The position numbers and the translations under genes are program-made. This document shows positions 1-5,542 of a DNA stretch of 5,542 nucleotides, one piece after another. Location: positions 1 through 5,542 of the forward strand of contig PALU01000042.1 in the NCBI GenBank assembly GCA_002706585.1, in the 5' to 3' direction. Each line of letters starts with the position of its first letter. Position 1 is the stretch's first letter. Source of the stretch: Rickettsiales bacterium (GTDB taxonomy: Bacteria > Pseudomonadota > Alphaproteobacteria > TMED127). The notes under the pieces were generated by a model. That model had not been told where the DNA came from and made no database searches. It saw only the letters and a list, made by a program, of their open reading frames with translations.

Positions 1-99
1 ATATTCATCACTTAAGTTAAATCTATGATTTGTACCACCTCCTAATTTGACTGCATATTTTTGTATAACCCTTAAATTAGGAATTGTTTTTAGAATTTT
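1..99 (-). pseudogene. nadC: truncated nadC remnant (quinolinate phosphoribosyltransferase), off left edge
   Basis: Read on the minus strand, codons from base 99 down to base 1 give KILKTIPNLRVIQ followed by KYAVKLGGGTNHRFNL and SDEY. This matches, from memory of the family, the central NadC segment (D)TRKTxPxLRxxxKYAVxxGGGxNHRxxLxD. NadC converts quinolinate and PRPP to nicotinate mononucleotide in NAD synthesis; the TRKT and HR residues line its active site. Here the Asp-Thr-Arg before Lys-Thr is absent (KIL joins KTIP directly). The roughly 130-150 N-terminal residues expected upstream are not present: the frame holds only a lysine run and a stop at 174-172, and the rhodanese gene then starts on the other strand. 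No ATG, GTG or TTG lies in this frame. The 3' part continues beyond the window. I infer a 5'-truncated pseudogene or an assembly junction near base 95. ModD, a NadC paralogue, is a less likely identity. Confidence 0.72.
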
Positions 100-125
100 C
101 AGTAAAAAAAAGGCTTTTAAATAAA

Positions 126-143
126 TTTTTTTTTTTTTTTTTT
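126..143. repeat. 18-base poly-T homopolymer
   Basis: An uninterrupted run of 18 T on the plus strand lies between the nadC remnant and the rhodanese start. A run of 8 A at 104-111 lies just upstream and could pair with part of it, but the stem would be pure A-U, so this is not a convincing intrinsic terminator. Such a tract is slippage-prone both in the cell and during sequencing. It also sits where an A/T-tract upstream element could stimulate a promoter. On the minus strand it reads as lysine codons. Confidence 0.85.
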
Positions 144-146
144 GTC

Positions 147-178
147 TTGTTGATTCATAATTTTTTATTAGTTACTCT
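147..178 (+). promoter_or_regulatory. weak candidate promoter for the rhodanese-dnaA operon
   Basis: The gap 100-198 must hold the promoter of the operon if it is not transcribed from further left. The best sigma70-like pair I can find is TTGATT (150-155), a 17-base spacer and TACTCT (173-178), which would put the transcript start near 185. An alternative -10 is CATAAT (156-161), five of six matches, but its -35 would fall inside the T tract. Neither is strong, and both are inferences from consensus only. A GGA at 191-193, five bases before the ATG at 199, is a modest Shine-Dalgarno. Confidence 0.25.
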
Positions 179-198
179 ATTAATCTTTACGGAATTTT

Positions 199-624
199 AT
201 GAGTGATTTAGACTACGCAGGGGACCTAAGTCCCAAAGATACTTGGAAGACGTTAAAGACTGAAAATGATAGTGTTTTAGTTGATTGCAGAACCTCTGCT
301 GAGTGGGGTTTTGTTGGTGTTCCAAGTCTTGATGATTTAGGAAAAAAAGTAATTTTCTTAGAGTGGCAAAAGTATCCTGATATGCAGATAAATGACAGCT
401 TTCTTCAAGAGATAGTTCAATCCAACATTTCCAAGTCGTCGACAATAATTTTTTTGTGCAGATCTGGAGCTAGATCACGTTCAGCAGCTGAATTTATGAC
501 CTCTTTAGGTTATAAGAATTGTTTTAATTGTTTAGATGGTTTTGAAGGTAATCATGATAAAGACGGCCACAGAGGAAATATAAATGGGTGGAAGTTTGAT
601 AAATTACCCTGGAAACAAGGTTAA
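199..624 (+). CDS. single-domain rhodanese-like sulfurtransferase
   Basis: This is a 141-residue protein with one rhodanese domain spanning nearly its whole length. VLVDCRTSAEW (residues 26-36) is the domain's N-terminal hallmark. FLCRSGARS (85-93) is the active-site loop, with the persulfide-forming cysteine at C87 and the loop arginine at R92. The C-terminal signature DGFEG (113-117), GHRG (123-126), NGWKFDKLPW (129-138) matches a family I associate with Alphaproteobacteria. An intact catalytic cysteine suggests an active sulfurtransferase or sulfane-sulfur carrier; the substrate cannot be told from sequence. There is no signal peptide or membrane segment, so it is probably cytoplasmic. The ATG at 199 is chosen because a GGA lies five bases upstream and the N-terminus YAGDLSPKDTW is family-like. 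It ends five bases before dnaA, whose ribosome site lies in its last codons, so the two are probably co-transcribed and translationally coupled. Confidence 0.93.
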   Translation: MSDLDYAGDLSPKDTWKTLKTENDSVLVDCRTSAEWGFVGVPSLDDLGKKVIFLEWQKYPDMQINDSFLQEIVQSNISKSSTIIFLCRSGARSRSAAEFMTSLGYKNCFNCLDGFEGNHDKDGHRGNINGWKFDKLPWKQG

Positions 625-629
625 TTGCA

Positions 630-2006
630 ATGGAAGATAATAATTTTAGGGAAATACAGGCCCAATGGGCTACAGTGCGCGGAAGAATTAGACAGAAAAT
701 TGGTGACGCTCAATTTAAAAGTTGGATAAAACCAATTACTTTAGAAAGTGTATTCGAACAAAAAATAATCTTAAGTGTGCCATCTAACTTCATAAGAACA
801 AGAATAATAGAACAATATTTAGATCTAATAAAAAGTTACTGGCTTGTTCAAAATTTAAAGATAAATGATTTAGAAATTAAAGTTTCAAAATCATCAACAA
901 AAAAAACAACAAAGGAACCCTCTATATCTTCTGATTTGTCAAAAAATTTAGAACTGGGTAAAAAGGATGATTTGGTAAATTCAATTAGCTCTGATTTGGA
1001 TAATAGATTTACATTTTCTAATTTTATCGTAGGAAAACCTAATGAACTAGCTTTTGCTGCTGCAAGAAGGGTTGCCGAATCTAAAGATGTACCCTTTAAC
1101 CCGTTGTTTTTATACAGCGGTGTAGGCTTAGGAAAAACTCACCTTATGCATGCAATTGCTCATGAAATAAAGAGGAGAAACCCTATTAGAAGAGTGATTT
1201 ATATGTCTGCAGAAAAGTTTATGTATCACTTCATCAAAGCACTAAGGTTTAAAAATACTGTTGCATTCAAAGAACAATTTAGAAATGTTGATGTTTTAAT
1301 GATTGATGACGTTCAATTTATTTCAGGTAAAGATTCAACTCAAGAGGAGTTTTTTCACACCTTTAATGCTCTAGTTGATCAAAATAAACAGCTGATTATT
1401 TCTGCTGATAAGTCTCCACAAGATTTAGAAGGTATTGAAGAAAGGATGCGATCAAGACTTGGTTGGGGACTCGTTGCAGATATTCATCCATTAACCTATG
1501 AACTAAGGTTGGGGATATTACAGGCAAAAGAAGAGAGATTATCTGAAAGAATTCCAAATAATATTTTAGAATTTTTAGCCCACAAAATAACTACAAATGT
1601 TAGAGAACTCGAAGGAGCATTAAATAGATTGTCGGCTTTCTCATCACTTGTAGGAAGAGAAATTAATCAAGAGATGGCTCAAGATCTTCTAAAAGATTTA
1701 TTGAGATCATCGCAGAAGAAAGTTAATATTGAAGAAATTCAAAAAAGAGTTTCTCAACATTTTAATGTAAAGATGTCTGATATGAGTTCAGCTAGACGAT
1801 CAAGAACAATTGCCAGACCTAGACAAATAGCGATGTATTTGTCAAAAAATCTTACATCTAGATCTCTTCCTGAAATTGGAAGAAGGTTTGGAAATAGAGA
1901 CCATACCACTGTCATTCACGCAGTCAAGAAAGTAGAAGAATTAAGAAGTAAAGATTTAAGTTTTGATGAAGACGTTCAACTTCTTATAAGAATGTTAGAA
2001 TCATAA
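630..2006 (+). CDS. dnaA: chromosomal replication initiator protein DnaA
   Basis: DnaA binds DnaA boxes at the origin, oligomerises with ATP and melts the duplex for helicase loading. The 458 residues are close to the usual length (E. coli 467). Domain I is about 1-85 (W13, W32), followed by a Ser/Lys-rich linker to about 124. The AAA+ domain starts at FTFSNFIVGKPNELA (127-141). The P-loop is 163-170 with K169-T170, Walker B is VLMIDD (222-227), and SRLGWG (275-280) carries R276, aligned with the E. coli arginine finger R285. NVRELEG (323-329) gives sensor-2 R325. Domain IV ends with the DNA-binding signature GNRDHTTVIHA (421-431). All key catalytic residues are present except that the first P-loop glycine is Ser163. 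An AAGG at 617-620, inside the rhodanese gene, is nine bases before the ATG. Only one base separates its stop from dnaN, so coupling is expected. Confidence 0.98.
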   Translation: MEDNNFREIQAQWATVRGRIRQKIGDAQFKSWIKPITLESVFEQKIILSVPSNFIRTRIIEQYLDLIKSYWLVQNLKINDLEIKVSKSSTKKTTKEPSISSDLSKNLELGKKDDLVNSISSDLDNRFTFSNFIVGKPNELAFAAARRVAESKDVPFNPLFLYSGVGLGKTHLMHAIAHEIKRRNPIRRVIYMSAEKFMYHFIKALRFKNTVAFKEQFRNVDVLMIDDVQFISGKDSTQEEFFHTFNALVDQNKQLIISADKSPQDLEGIEERMRSRLGWGLVADIHPLTYELRLGILQAKEERLSERIPNNILEFLAHKITTNVRELEGALNRLSAFSSLVGREINQEMAQDLLKDLLRSSQKKVNIEEIQKRVSQHFNVKMSDMSSARRSRTIARPRQIAMYLSKNLTSRSLPEIGRRFGNRDHTTVIHAVKKVEELRSKDLSFDEDVQLLIRMLES

Positions 2007-2007
2007 A

Positions 2008-3111
2008 ATGGAATTTTCAATTTCGCAGAGTTCACTTCTAGATTGTCTTAATCACTTTCAGAGTGTGGTTGAGAGAAGAAATACAATCCCTATTTTGTCA
2101 AATATTAAAATAACTTCTGAAAATAATAGTTTGCACATATCTGCGACAGATCTAGCTATGGAATTAACAGAAAAACTCGATGCTAAAGTAGTTGAAAAAG
2201 GAGGAATAACAGTGCCGTCTCAACTGTTTTTTGACATAGTAAGAAAGGCACCTAATAACTCAGAAATAACATTAAAGAAAGATAAAAAAACTGATCAATT
2301 GTATGTCTTCTTTGGAAAGTCTAAATTTTCATTATCCACATTGCCAGTTGATGATTTTCCAGAAATGGATGATGAAAATCTAAATGTTAATTTAGAATTA
2401 GAGTCGAAAGAAATTTCTAATTTAATTGATAGGTGTAAATTTTGTATGGGTGTTGATGAATCTAGGCAATACTTAAATGGGATATATTTTCACACAAGTG
2501 GTGAAACTATTTCAACAGTAGCTACAGATGGGCATAGATTGTCAAAATGTACATCAACTAAATTAAGTGGACAATCGTTCGAAGGTATAATTATTCCTAA
2601 AAAAACTGTTTTTGAGATTTCAAAAATTCTTGAGGAATTTGATAAAAAAATAAAATTAGGTTTTTCTAAAACAAGATTAAAAATTGTTTTAGGAAATATA
2701 AAAATTGTCTCCAAACTTATCAATTCTTCTTTTCCAGATTATGAAAGTGTAATCCCTAAAGATAATGATCAAATTATGATTGTTGATTGTAAAAGTTTTA
2801 GTGAGACAATAGATAGAGTTTCAACAATATCTAATGAAAAATTCAGAACAGTTAAATTTGATATATCTAATAATACATGTGTTGTAAGTTCATTCGGAAA
2901 TGATAAATCAATTGGTACTGAAAGTGTTTCAGTTGAATTTTCTGGATCTGAGATTTCAATTAATTTTAATGCAAGATATATTCTTGATGTTTTAAATATT
3001 ATTAAAACAGGTACTGTGAAATTTCATTTTTCAAAAAATACTGCACCTACTATATTAGAGAGCGATTCAGTAAAGAATTCCATTTTTTTGATTATGCAAA
3101 TGAGAGCATAA
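2008..3111 (+). CDS. dnaN: DNA polymerase III beta subunit (sliding clamp)
   Basis: The clamp is a ring-shaped dimer that tethers polymerase III and many repair proteins to DNA. At 367 residues it matches the family (E. coli 366) and shows the three repeated domains, roughly 1-120, 128-250 and 251-367. Recognisable motifs are RNTIPILSNI (24-33), FSLSTLPVDDFP (107-118), VATDGHRLS (171-179), SKLINSSFPDYESVIP (235-250) and NFNARYILDVL (319-329). The C-terminus, which lines the cleft that binds partner clamp-binding motifs, reads IMQMRA (362-367). The family norm is close to VMPMR, so Q364 replaces a normally conserved proline. The ATG at 2008 lies one base after the dnaA stop and has no clear Shine-Dalgarno, so translation probably depends on ribosomes terminating on dnaA. 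A perfect DnaA-box sequence occurs inside the gene at 2332-2340. Confidence 0.97.
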   Translation: MEFSISQSSLLDCLNHFQSVVERRNTIPILSNIKITSENNSLHISATDLAMELTEKLDAKVVEKGGITVPSQLFFDIVRKAPNNSEITLKKDKKTDQLYVFFGKSKFSLSTLPVDDFPEMDDENLNVNLELESKEISNLIDRCKFCMGVDESRQYLNGIYFHTSGETISTVATDGHRLSKCTSTKLSGQSFEGIIIPKKTVFEISKILEEFDKKIKLGFSKTRLKIVLGNIKIVSKLINSSFPDYESVIPKDNDQIMIVDCKSFSETIDRVSTISNEKFRTVKFDISNNTCVVSSFGNDKSIGTESVSVEFSGSEISINFNARYILDVLNIIKTGTVKFHFSKNTAPTILESDSVKNSIFLIMQMRA

Positions 3112-3117
3112 TTTCTT

Positions 3118-4269
3118 ATGATTTCGAATTTAAGAATCCAAAGATTAGTTTTAAATAATTTTAGGAATCATAAATTCCTCAGAATTGATTCAAAAAAAAG
3201 TATAATTCTTATTCATGGAAAGAATGGTTCTGGTAAAACTAATATACTTGAATCAATTTCCCTTTTAGATTCTTCCTCGGGTTTAAAGAATGCTAATTTG
3301 GTTGATATTATTAATAATGAGTTAGAAGATCCCAAAGGTGTCTTTGGAGCAAATTTCAATTTATGCGAAAATGGAGAAACTTTTAATATTGGGCTTGGAT
3401 TAAAAAAAACTCAAAATGGTTTAAGTAAATTAATAAGAATAAATGAAAAAAAATCAGGTTTTGATGAAATTAAAAAATTAATTAGTATTTTCTGGATAGT
3501 TCCTAGAATGGGATTTATATTTCAGATGACTTCTGAAGATAGAAGAAATTTCTTAGATTTCATGATTTCTAGTGTTGATCTGCTTCACAAAAAAAGATTA
3601 GTAACTTACGAAAAATACAAAAGAGAAAGAATTAAAATCCTGAAAAATTTTAAACAAAAAAAAACTAATAACTCTTGGCTTGATATTCTTGAAGAAAAAA
3701 TGGTTTTAACTGGTTTGATGATATGCGATTCTAGGAGGAATTTTTTAAAGGCTATAAACGAAATTCTTATAGATTTAAAATTAGGTATGCCCAAATTGAC
3801 TATAAGTTTAAAAGGAGAATTGGATAGTAAGCTCTCCAAAAATCCATCCTTATATGTTGAAGAATTTTTCCTAAAAAAGCTCAAAGCAAATCGAATTAAA
3901 GATACTATTACTGGAAGAACAAATTTTAGTGTAAATAAAACAGATTTGATAGTAAATGAATCTAATAAGAATAAATTAGCTGAAAATTTTTCTACAGGTG
4001 AACAAAAAATAATTGTCATAACGATTATTTTTTCTTTTTTAAGATATTTAAAACAAGCTGATTTTAAAAGAATAATTTTTTTACTAGATGATGTTTTTTC
4101 CTATCTTGATCAAAGGTTTACAAACCTTATTTTAGATGAATTAAAAGGACTCAATTCGCAAACATGGATTACTGATATCAGAACGGATTGGATAGAAAAA
4201 AATAATGAACTCAGAGCTTTAGTCGACAAGATAAATATTGATGATTATAGGTTTAAAGTTGCTAATTAA
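3118..4269 (+). CDS. recF: DNA replication and repair protein RecF
   Basis: RecF is an SMC/ABC-type ATPase that, with RecO and RecR, helps load RecA at single-strand gaps and stalled forks. The 383 residues are slightly longer than E. coli (357). The N-terminus LRIQRLVLNNFRNHKFLRI (5-23) is typical. Walker A is GKNGSGKT (34-41). The mid-section EDRRNFLDFMIS (140-151) matches the RecF RRxFLD motif. The ABC signature is FSTGEQK (291-297), Walker B is IIFLLDD (319-325) and the D-loop is SYLD (328-331). The protein is rich in Lys, Ile and Asn and looks more diverged than its neighbours. Where most RecF proteins have GPHRxD, this one has SVNKTD (271-276). It starts six bases after dnaN with no good Shine-Dalgarno, so coupling to dnaN is likely. 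Its last codons contain the putative gyrB promoter. Confidence 0.95.
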   Translation: MISNLRIQRLVLNNFRNHKFLRIDSKKSIILIHGKNGSGKTNILESISLLDSSSGLKNANLVDIINNELEDPKGVFGANFNLCENGETFNIGLGLKKTQNGLSKLIRINEKKSGFDEIKKLISIFWIVPRMGFIFQMTSEDRRNFLDFMISSVDLLHKKRLVTYEKYKRERIKILKNFKQKKTNNSWLDILEEKMVLTGLMICDSRRNFLKAINEILIDLKLGMPKLTISLKGELDSKLSKNPSLYVEEFFLKKLKANRIKDTITGRTNFSVNKTDLIVNESNKNKLAENFSTGEQKIIVITIIFSFLRYLKQADFKRIIFLLDDVFSYLDQRFTNLILDELKGLNSQTWITDIRTDWIEKNNELRALVDKINIDDYRFKVAN

Positions 4270-4279
4270 TTGATATAAT
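4252..4279 (+). promoter_or_regulatory. extended -10 promoter upstream of gyrB
   Basis: A perfect TATAAT at 4274-4279 is preceded by TG at 4271-4272, forming an extended -10 (TGnTATAAT). With a 16-base spacer the -35 would be TTTAAA (4252-4257), four of six matches, inside the last codons of recF. The predicted start point is near 4286. This would give gyrB its own expression in addition to readthrough from dnaA-dnaN-recF, which fits the 34-base gap, the widest in the operon. The -10 is seen directly; activity is inferred, and AT-rich DNA produces such matches by chance fairly often. Confidence 0.5.
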
Positions 4280-4281
4280 TG

Positions 4282-4313
4282 AAAGGATAGTAATGGTGTT
4301 GTTTTGGAAATAG
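4282..4313 (+). other. Shine-Dalgarno plus six-codon out-of-frame mini-ORF overlapping the gyrB start
   Basis: AAAGGA (4282-4287) lies five bases before an ATG at 4293, ideal ribosome-site geometry. That ATG opens only a six-codon reading frame, MVLFWK, which stops at TAG 4311-4313. It is out of frame with gyrB and overlaps the TTG at 4304 that is the first usable gyrB start. It could be a translated leader that feeds gyrB by reinitiation. Alternatively, one T may be missing from the run at 4302-4305; adding one T would fuse the ATG in frame with gyrB as MVLFLEIENNQ. Confidence 0.45.
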
Positions 4314-5542
4314 AGAATAATCAATTGTCTGCAGAAAATTATGATGCAGAATCAATAAAAGTTTTAAAAGGTCTTGAGGCGGTAAGAAAGAGACCCGGAA
4401 TGTATATTGGAGATACCGATGATGGTTCTGGTCTTCATCATATGGTTTACGAGGTTGTTGATAACTCAATTGATGAGTCATTAGCAGGTTTTTGTAATTC
4501 AATAAATGTTTATCTAAATGAAGATAATTCAATAACAGTAACTGATAATGGAAGAGGAATTCCAGTCAGTATACATAAAGATGAAGGGGTTTCGGCAGCT
4601 GAAGTTATAATGACTCAGTTACATGCTGGTGGAAAATTTGATCAAAATTCATATAAAGTTTCTGGGGGGCTTCATGGTGTTGGTGTATCAGTTGTAAATG
4701 CTTTATCTGAGTGGCTAGACTTATCGATTGAAAGAGATGGAAAAAAATACTTTATGCGATTTGAGGATGGAACACCAGTATCATCACTGAAAGAAATAAA
4801 TTCTACATCTAACACTGGAACTGAAATAACTTTTCTTCCTTCAAATAAAACATTTAGTAATATAAAATTTGATTTTAAAAGACTAGAGACAAGGTTGAGA
4901 GAACTTGCTTTTTTAAATTCTGGAGTTCAAATAAAAATAACTGACAGAAGGTTAGATGAAAAAGTTGAGTCAACCCTTTCCTCAAGAGGTGGGTTAAAAG
5001 CTTACGTAAATTTTTTAGATAAATCAAAAGAATCTATAATTAGTGATGTGATTTCTTGTAAAGGTTCTAACGATGGTGTCAACATTGAAATGGCATTGCA
5101 ATGGAATAAGAGTTATCACGAAAATTGCTTGGTTTTTACAAATAATATTCCACAAAAAGATGGAGGTACTCATTTAGCGGGTTTTAGATCAGCTTTAACC
5201 AGAACAATAAACAATGCATCTAATACTTTGGGTCTACAAAAAAAAGATAAGATTAACCTCTCTGGGGAGGATGCAAGAGAAGGATTAACATGTGTATTAT
5301 CTGTTAAAGTGCCTGATCCAAAATTTTCTTCACAAACTAAAGATAAATTAGTTTCATCCGAGGTTAGACCTATAGTTGAATCAATTGTTTCTGAAAATCT
5401 TGGAAACTGGTTTGAGGAAAACCCAAAAGATTCTAAATTAGTAATTTCAAAGATTCTTGAAGCTGCTGCTGCGCGAGAGGCTGCTAGAAAAGCAAGAGAA
5501 GTTTCAAGAAAAAATTCAGCTTTAGAAATAAGTTCTTTACCT
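4304..5542 (+). CDS. gyrB: DNA gyrase subunit B (N-terminal part, runs off right edge)
   Basis: GyrB is the ATPase subunit of gyrase, which introduces negative supercoils. The window holds 413 codons with no stop, covering the GHKL ATPase and transducer domains and ending at SLP, just before the Toprim domain. With the TTG as residue 1: [18 protein letters not shown] (19-36), E50 (ATPase general base) and N54 in YEVVDN, D81 in TDNGRGIP (80-87), LHAGGKF (106-112) with K111, GGLHGVG (121-127) and the transducer QTK loop at 344-346. R144 aligns with E. coli R136, a coumarin-contact residue. No ATG or GTG lies in frame between the stop at 4280-4282 and Met33, so the start must be TTG 4304, TTG 4325 (giving an N-terminus of E. 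coli-like length) or a codon hidden by an indel. I chose 4304 as the longest. AAAGGA is 16 bases away, further than usual. Confidence 0.95.
   Translation, partial: MEIENNQLSAENYDAESIKVLKGLEAVRKRPGMYIGDTDDGSGLHHMVYEVVDNSIDESLAGFCNSINVYLNEDNSITVTDNGRGIPVSIHKDEGVSAAEVIMTQLHAGGKFDQNSYKVSGGLHGVGVSVVNALSEWLDLSIERDGKKYFMRFEDGTPVSSLKEINSTSNTGTEITFLPSNKTFSNIKFDFKRLETRLRELAFLNSGVQIKITDRRLDEKVESTLSSRGGLKAYVNFLDKSKESIISDVISCKGSNDGVNIEMALQWNKSYHENCLVFTNNIPQKDGGTHLAGFRSALTRTINNASNTLGLQKKDKINLSGEDAREGLTCVLSVKVPDPKFSSQTKDKLVSSEVRPIVESIVSENLGNWFEENPKDSKLVISKILEAAAAREAARKAREVSRKNSALEISSLP

Noticed and set aside
12..20. TTAAGTTAA as a CtrA-type site
   Set aside because: CtrA full sites need two TTAA halves seven bases apart; here the spacing is one base and TTAA is common in this composition.
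104..143. Intrinsic terminator formed by the A8 run, AAAAGGCTTTT and the T18 tract
   Set aside because: No G-C-containing stem forms; the only pairing is A-U, and no plus-strand gene ends just upstream that would need a terminator.
1..198. Possible replication origin upstream of dnaA
   Set aside because: The stretch is very AT-rich, but I find only one poor DnaA-box match (7 of 9, at 59-67), no cluster and no repeated 13-mers. Many alphaproteobacteria also keep the origin away from dnaA.
197..445. 82-residue minus-strand open frame opposite the rhodanese gene
   Set aside because: It lies wholly inside a clear rhodanese gene, has no recognisable motif, and is explained as an antisense shadow. 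It also does not contain the missing N-terminal half of NadC.
721..729. GTTGGATAA as a reverse DnaA box in dnaA
   Set aside because: Only 7 of 9 matches and inside conserved domain I coding sequence; expected by chance.
2490..2723. 77-residue minus-strand open frame inside dnaN
   Set aside because: Hydrophobic low-complexity antisense of a conserved clamp domain; no ribosome site or family resemblance.
3606..4019. 137-residue minus-strand open frame inside recF
   Set aside because: Phe/Leu/Ser-rich composition is what the antisense of Lys/Asn/Glu-rich AT-rich coding gives; recF motifs on the plus strand are clear.
4266..4532. 88-residue minus-strand open frame over the gyrB start
   Set aside because: It is antisense to the conserved GyrB ATPase domain and its His/Tyr/Leu-rich product resembles no family I know.

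Overview
The window is AT-rich (roughly 30% G+C by eye) and tightly packed. It carries the replication-initiation cluster of what is most likely a marine, streamlined alphaproteobacterium. That placement is an inference. It rests on the rhodanese-family protein with its GHRG and NGWK...LPW tail, the DnaA run SRLGWGLVADIHP...TYELRLGIL, the RecF signature STGEQK, and the GyrB stretch [13 protein letters not shown]. All of these look alphaproteobacterial to me, and no database search was possible.

Layout, left to right. Bases 1-99 on the minus strand encode a recognisable piece of NadC (quinolinate phosphoribosyltransferase) that runs off the left edge. Its N-terminal half is missing, and homology stops abruptly just upstream of the KTIPNLR motif. 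Bases 100-198 are low-complexity DNA with an 18-base T tract and a weak possible promoter. Five plus-strand genes follow: a single-domain rhodanese (199-624), dnaA (630-2006), dnaN (2008-3111), recF (3118-4269) and the first 413 codons of gyrB (4304 to the right edge). Gaps between the first four are only 5, 1 and 6 bases, so they look like one translationally coupled operon. The 34-base recF-gyrB gap holds a good extended -10 promoter.

The four core genes cooperate in chromosome replication. DnaA opens the origin, DnaN is the polymerase sliding clamp, RecF helps load RecA at gaps and stalled forks, and GyrB supplies the ATPase half of gyrase, which relieves torsional stress. The rhodanese is a sulfurtransferase-type enzyme with no established replication role, yet it sits directly ahead of dnaA in the same transcription unit.

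I see no wholly new system. The parts most worth a second look are the truncated nadC with its poly-A/poly-T junction, the start region of gyrB (TTG start, out-of-frame ATG mini-ORF, promoter overlapping the Shine-Dalgarno), and single-residue departures at normally invariant positions: the DnaN C-terminal cleft, the DnaA P-loop, and the RecF GPHR motif.
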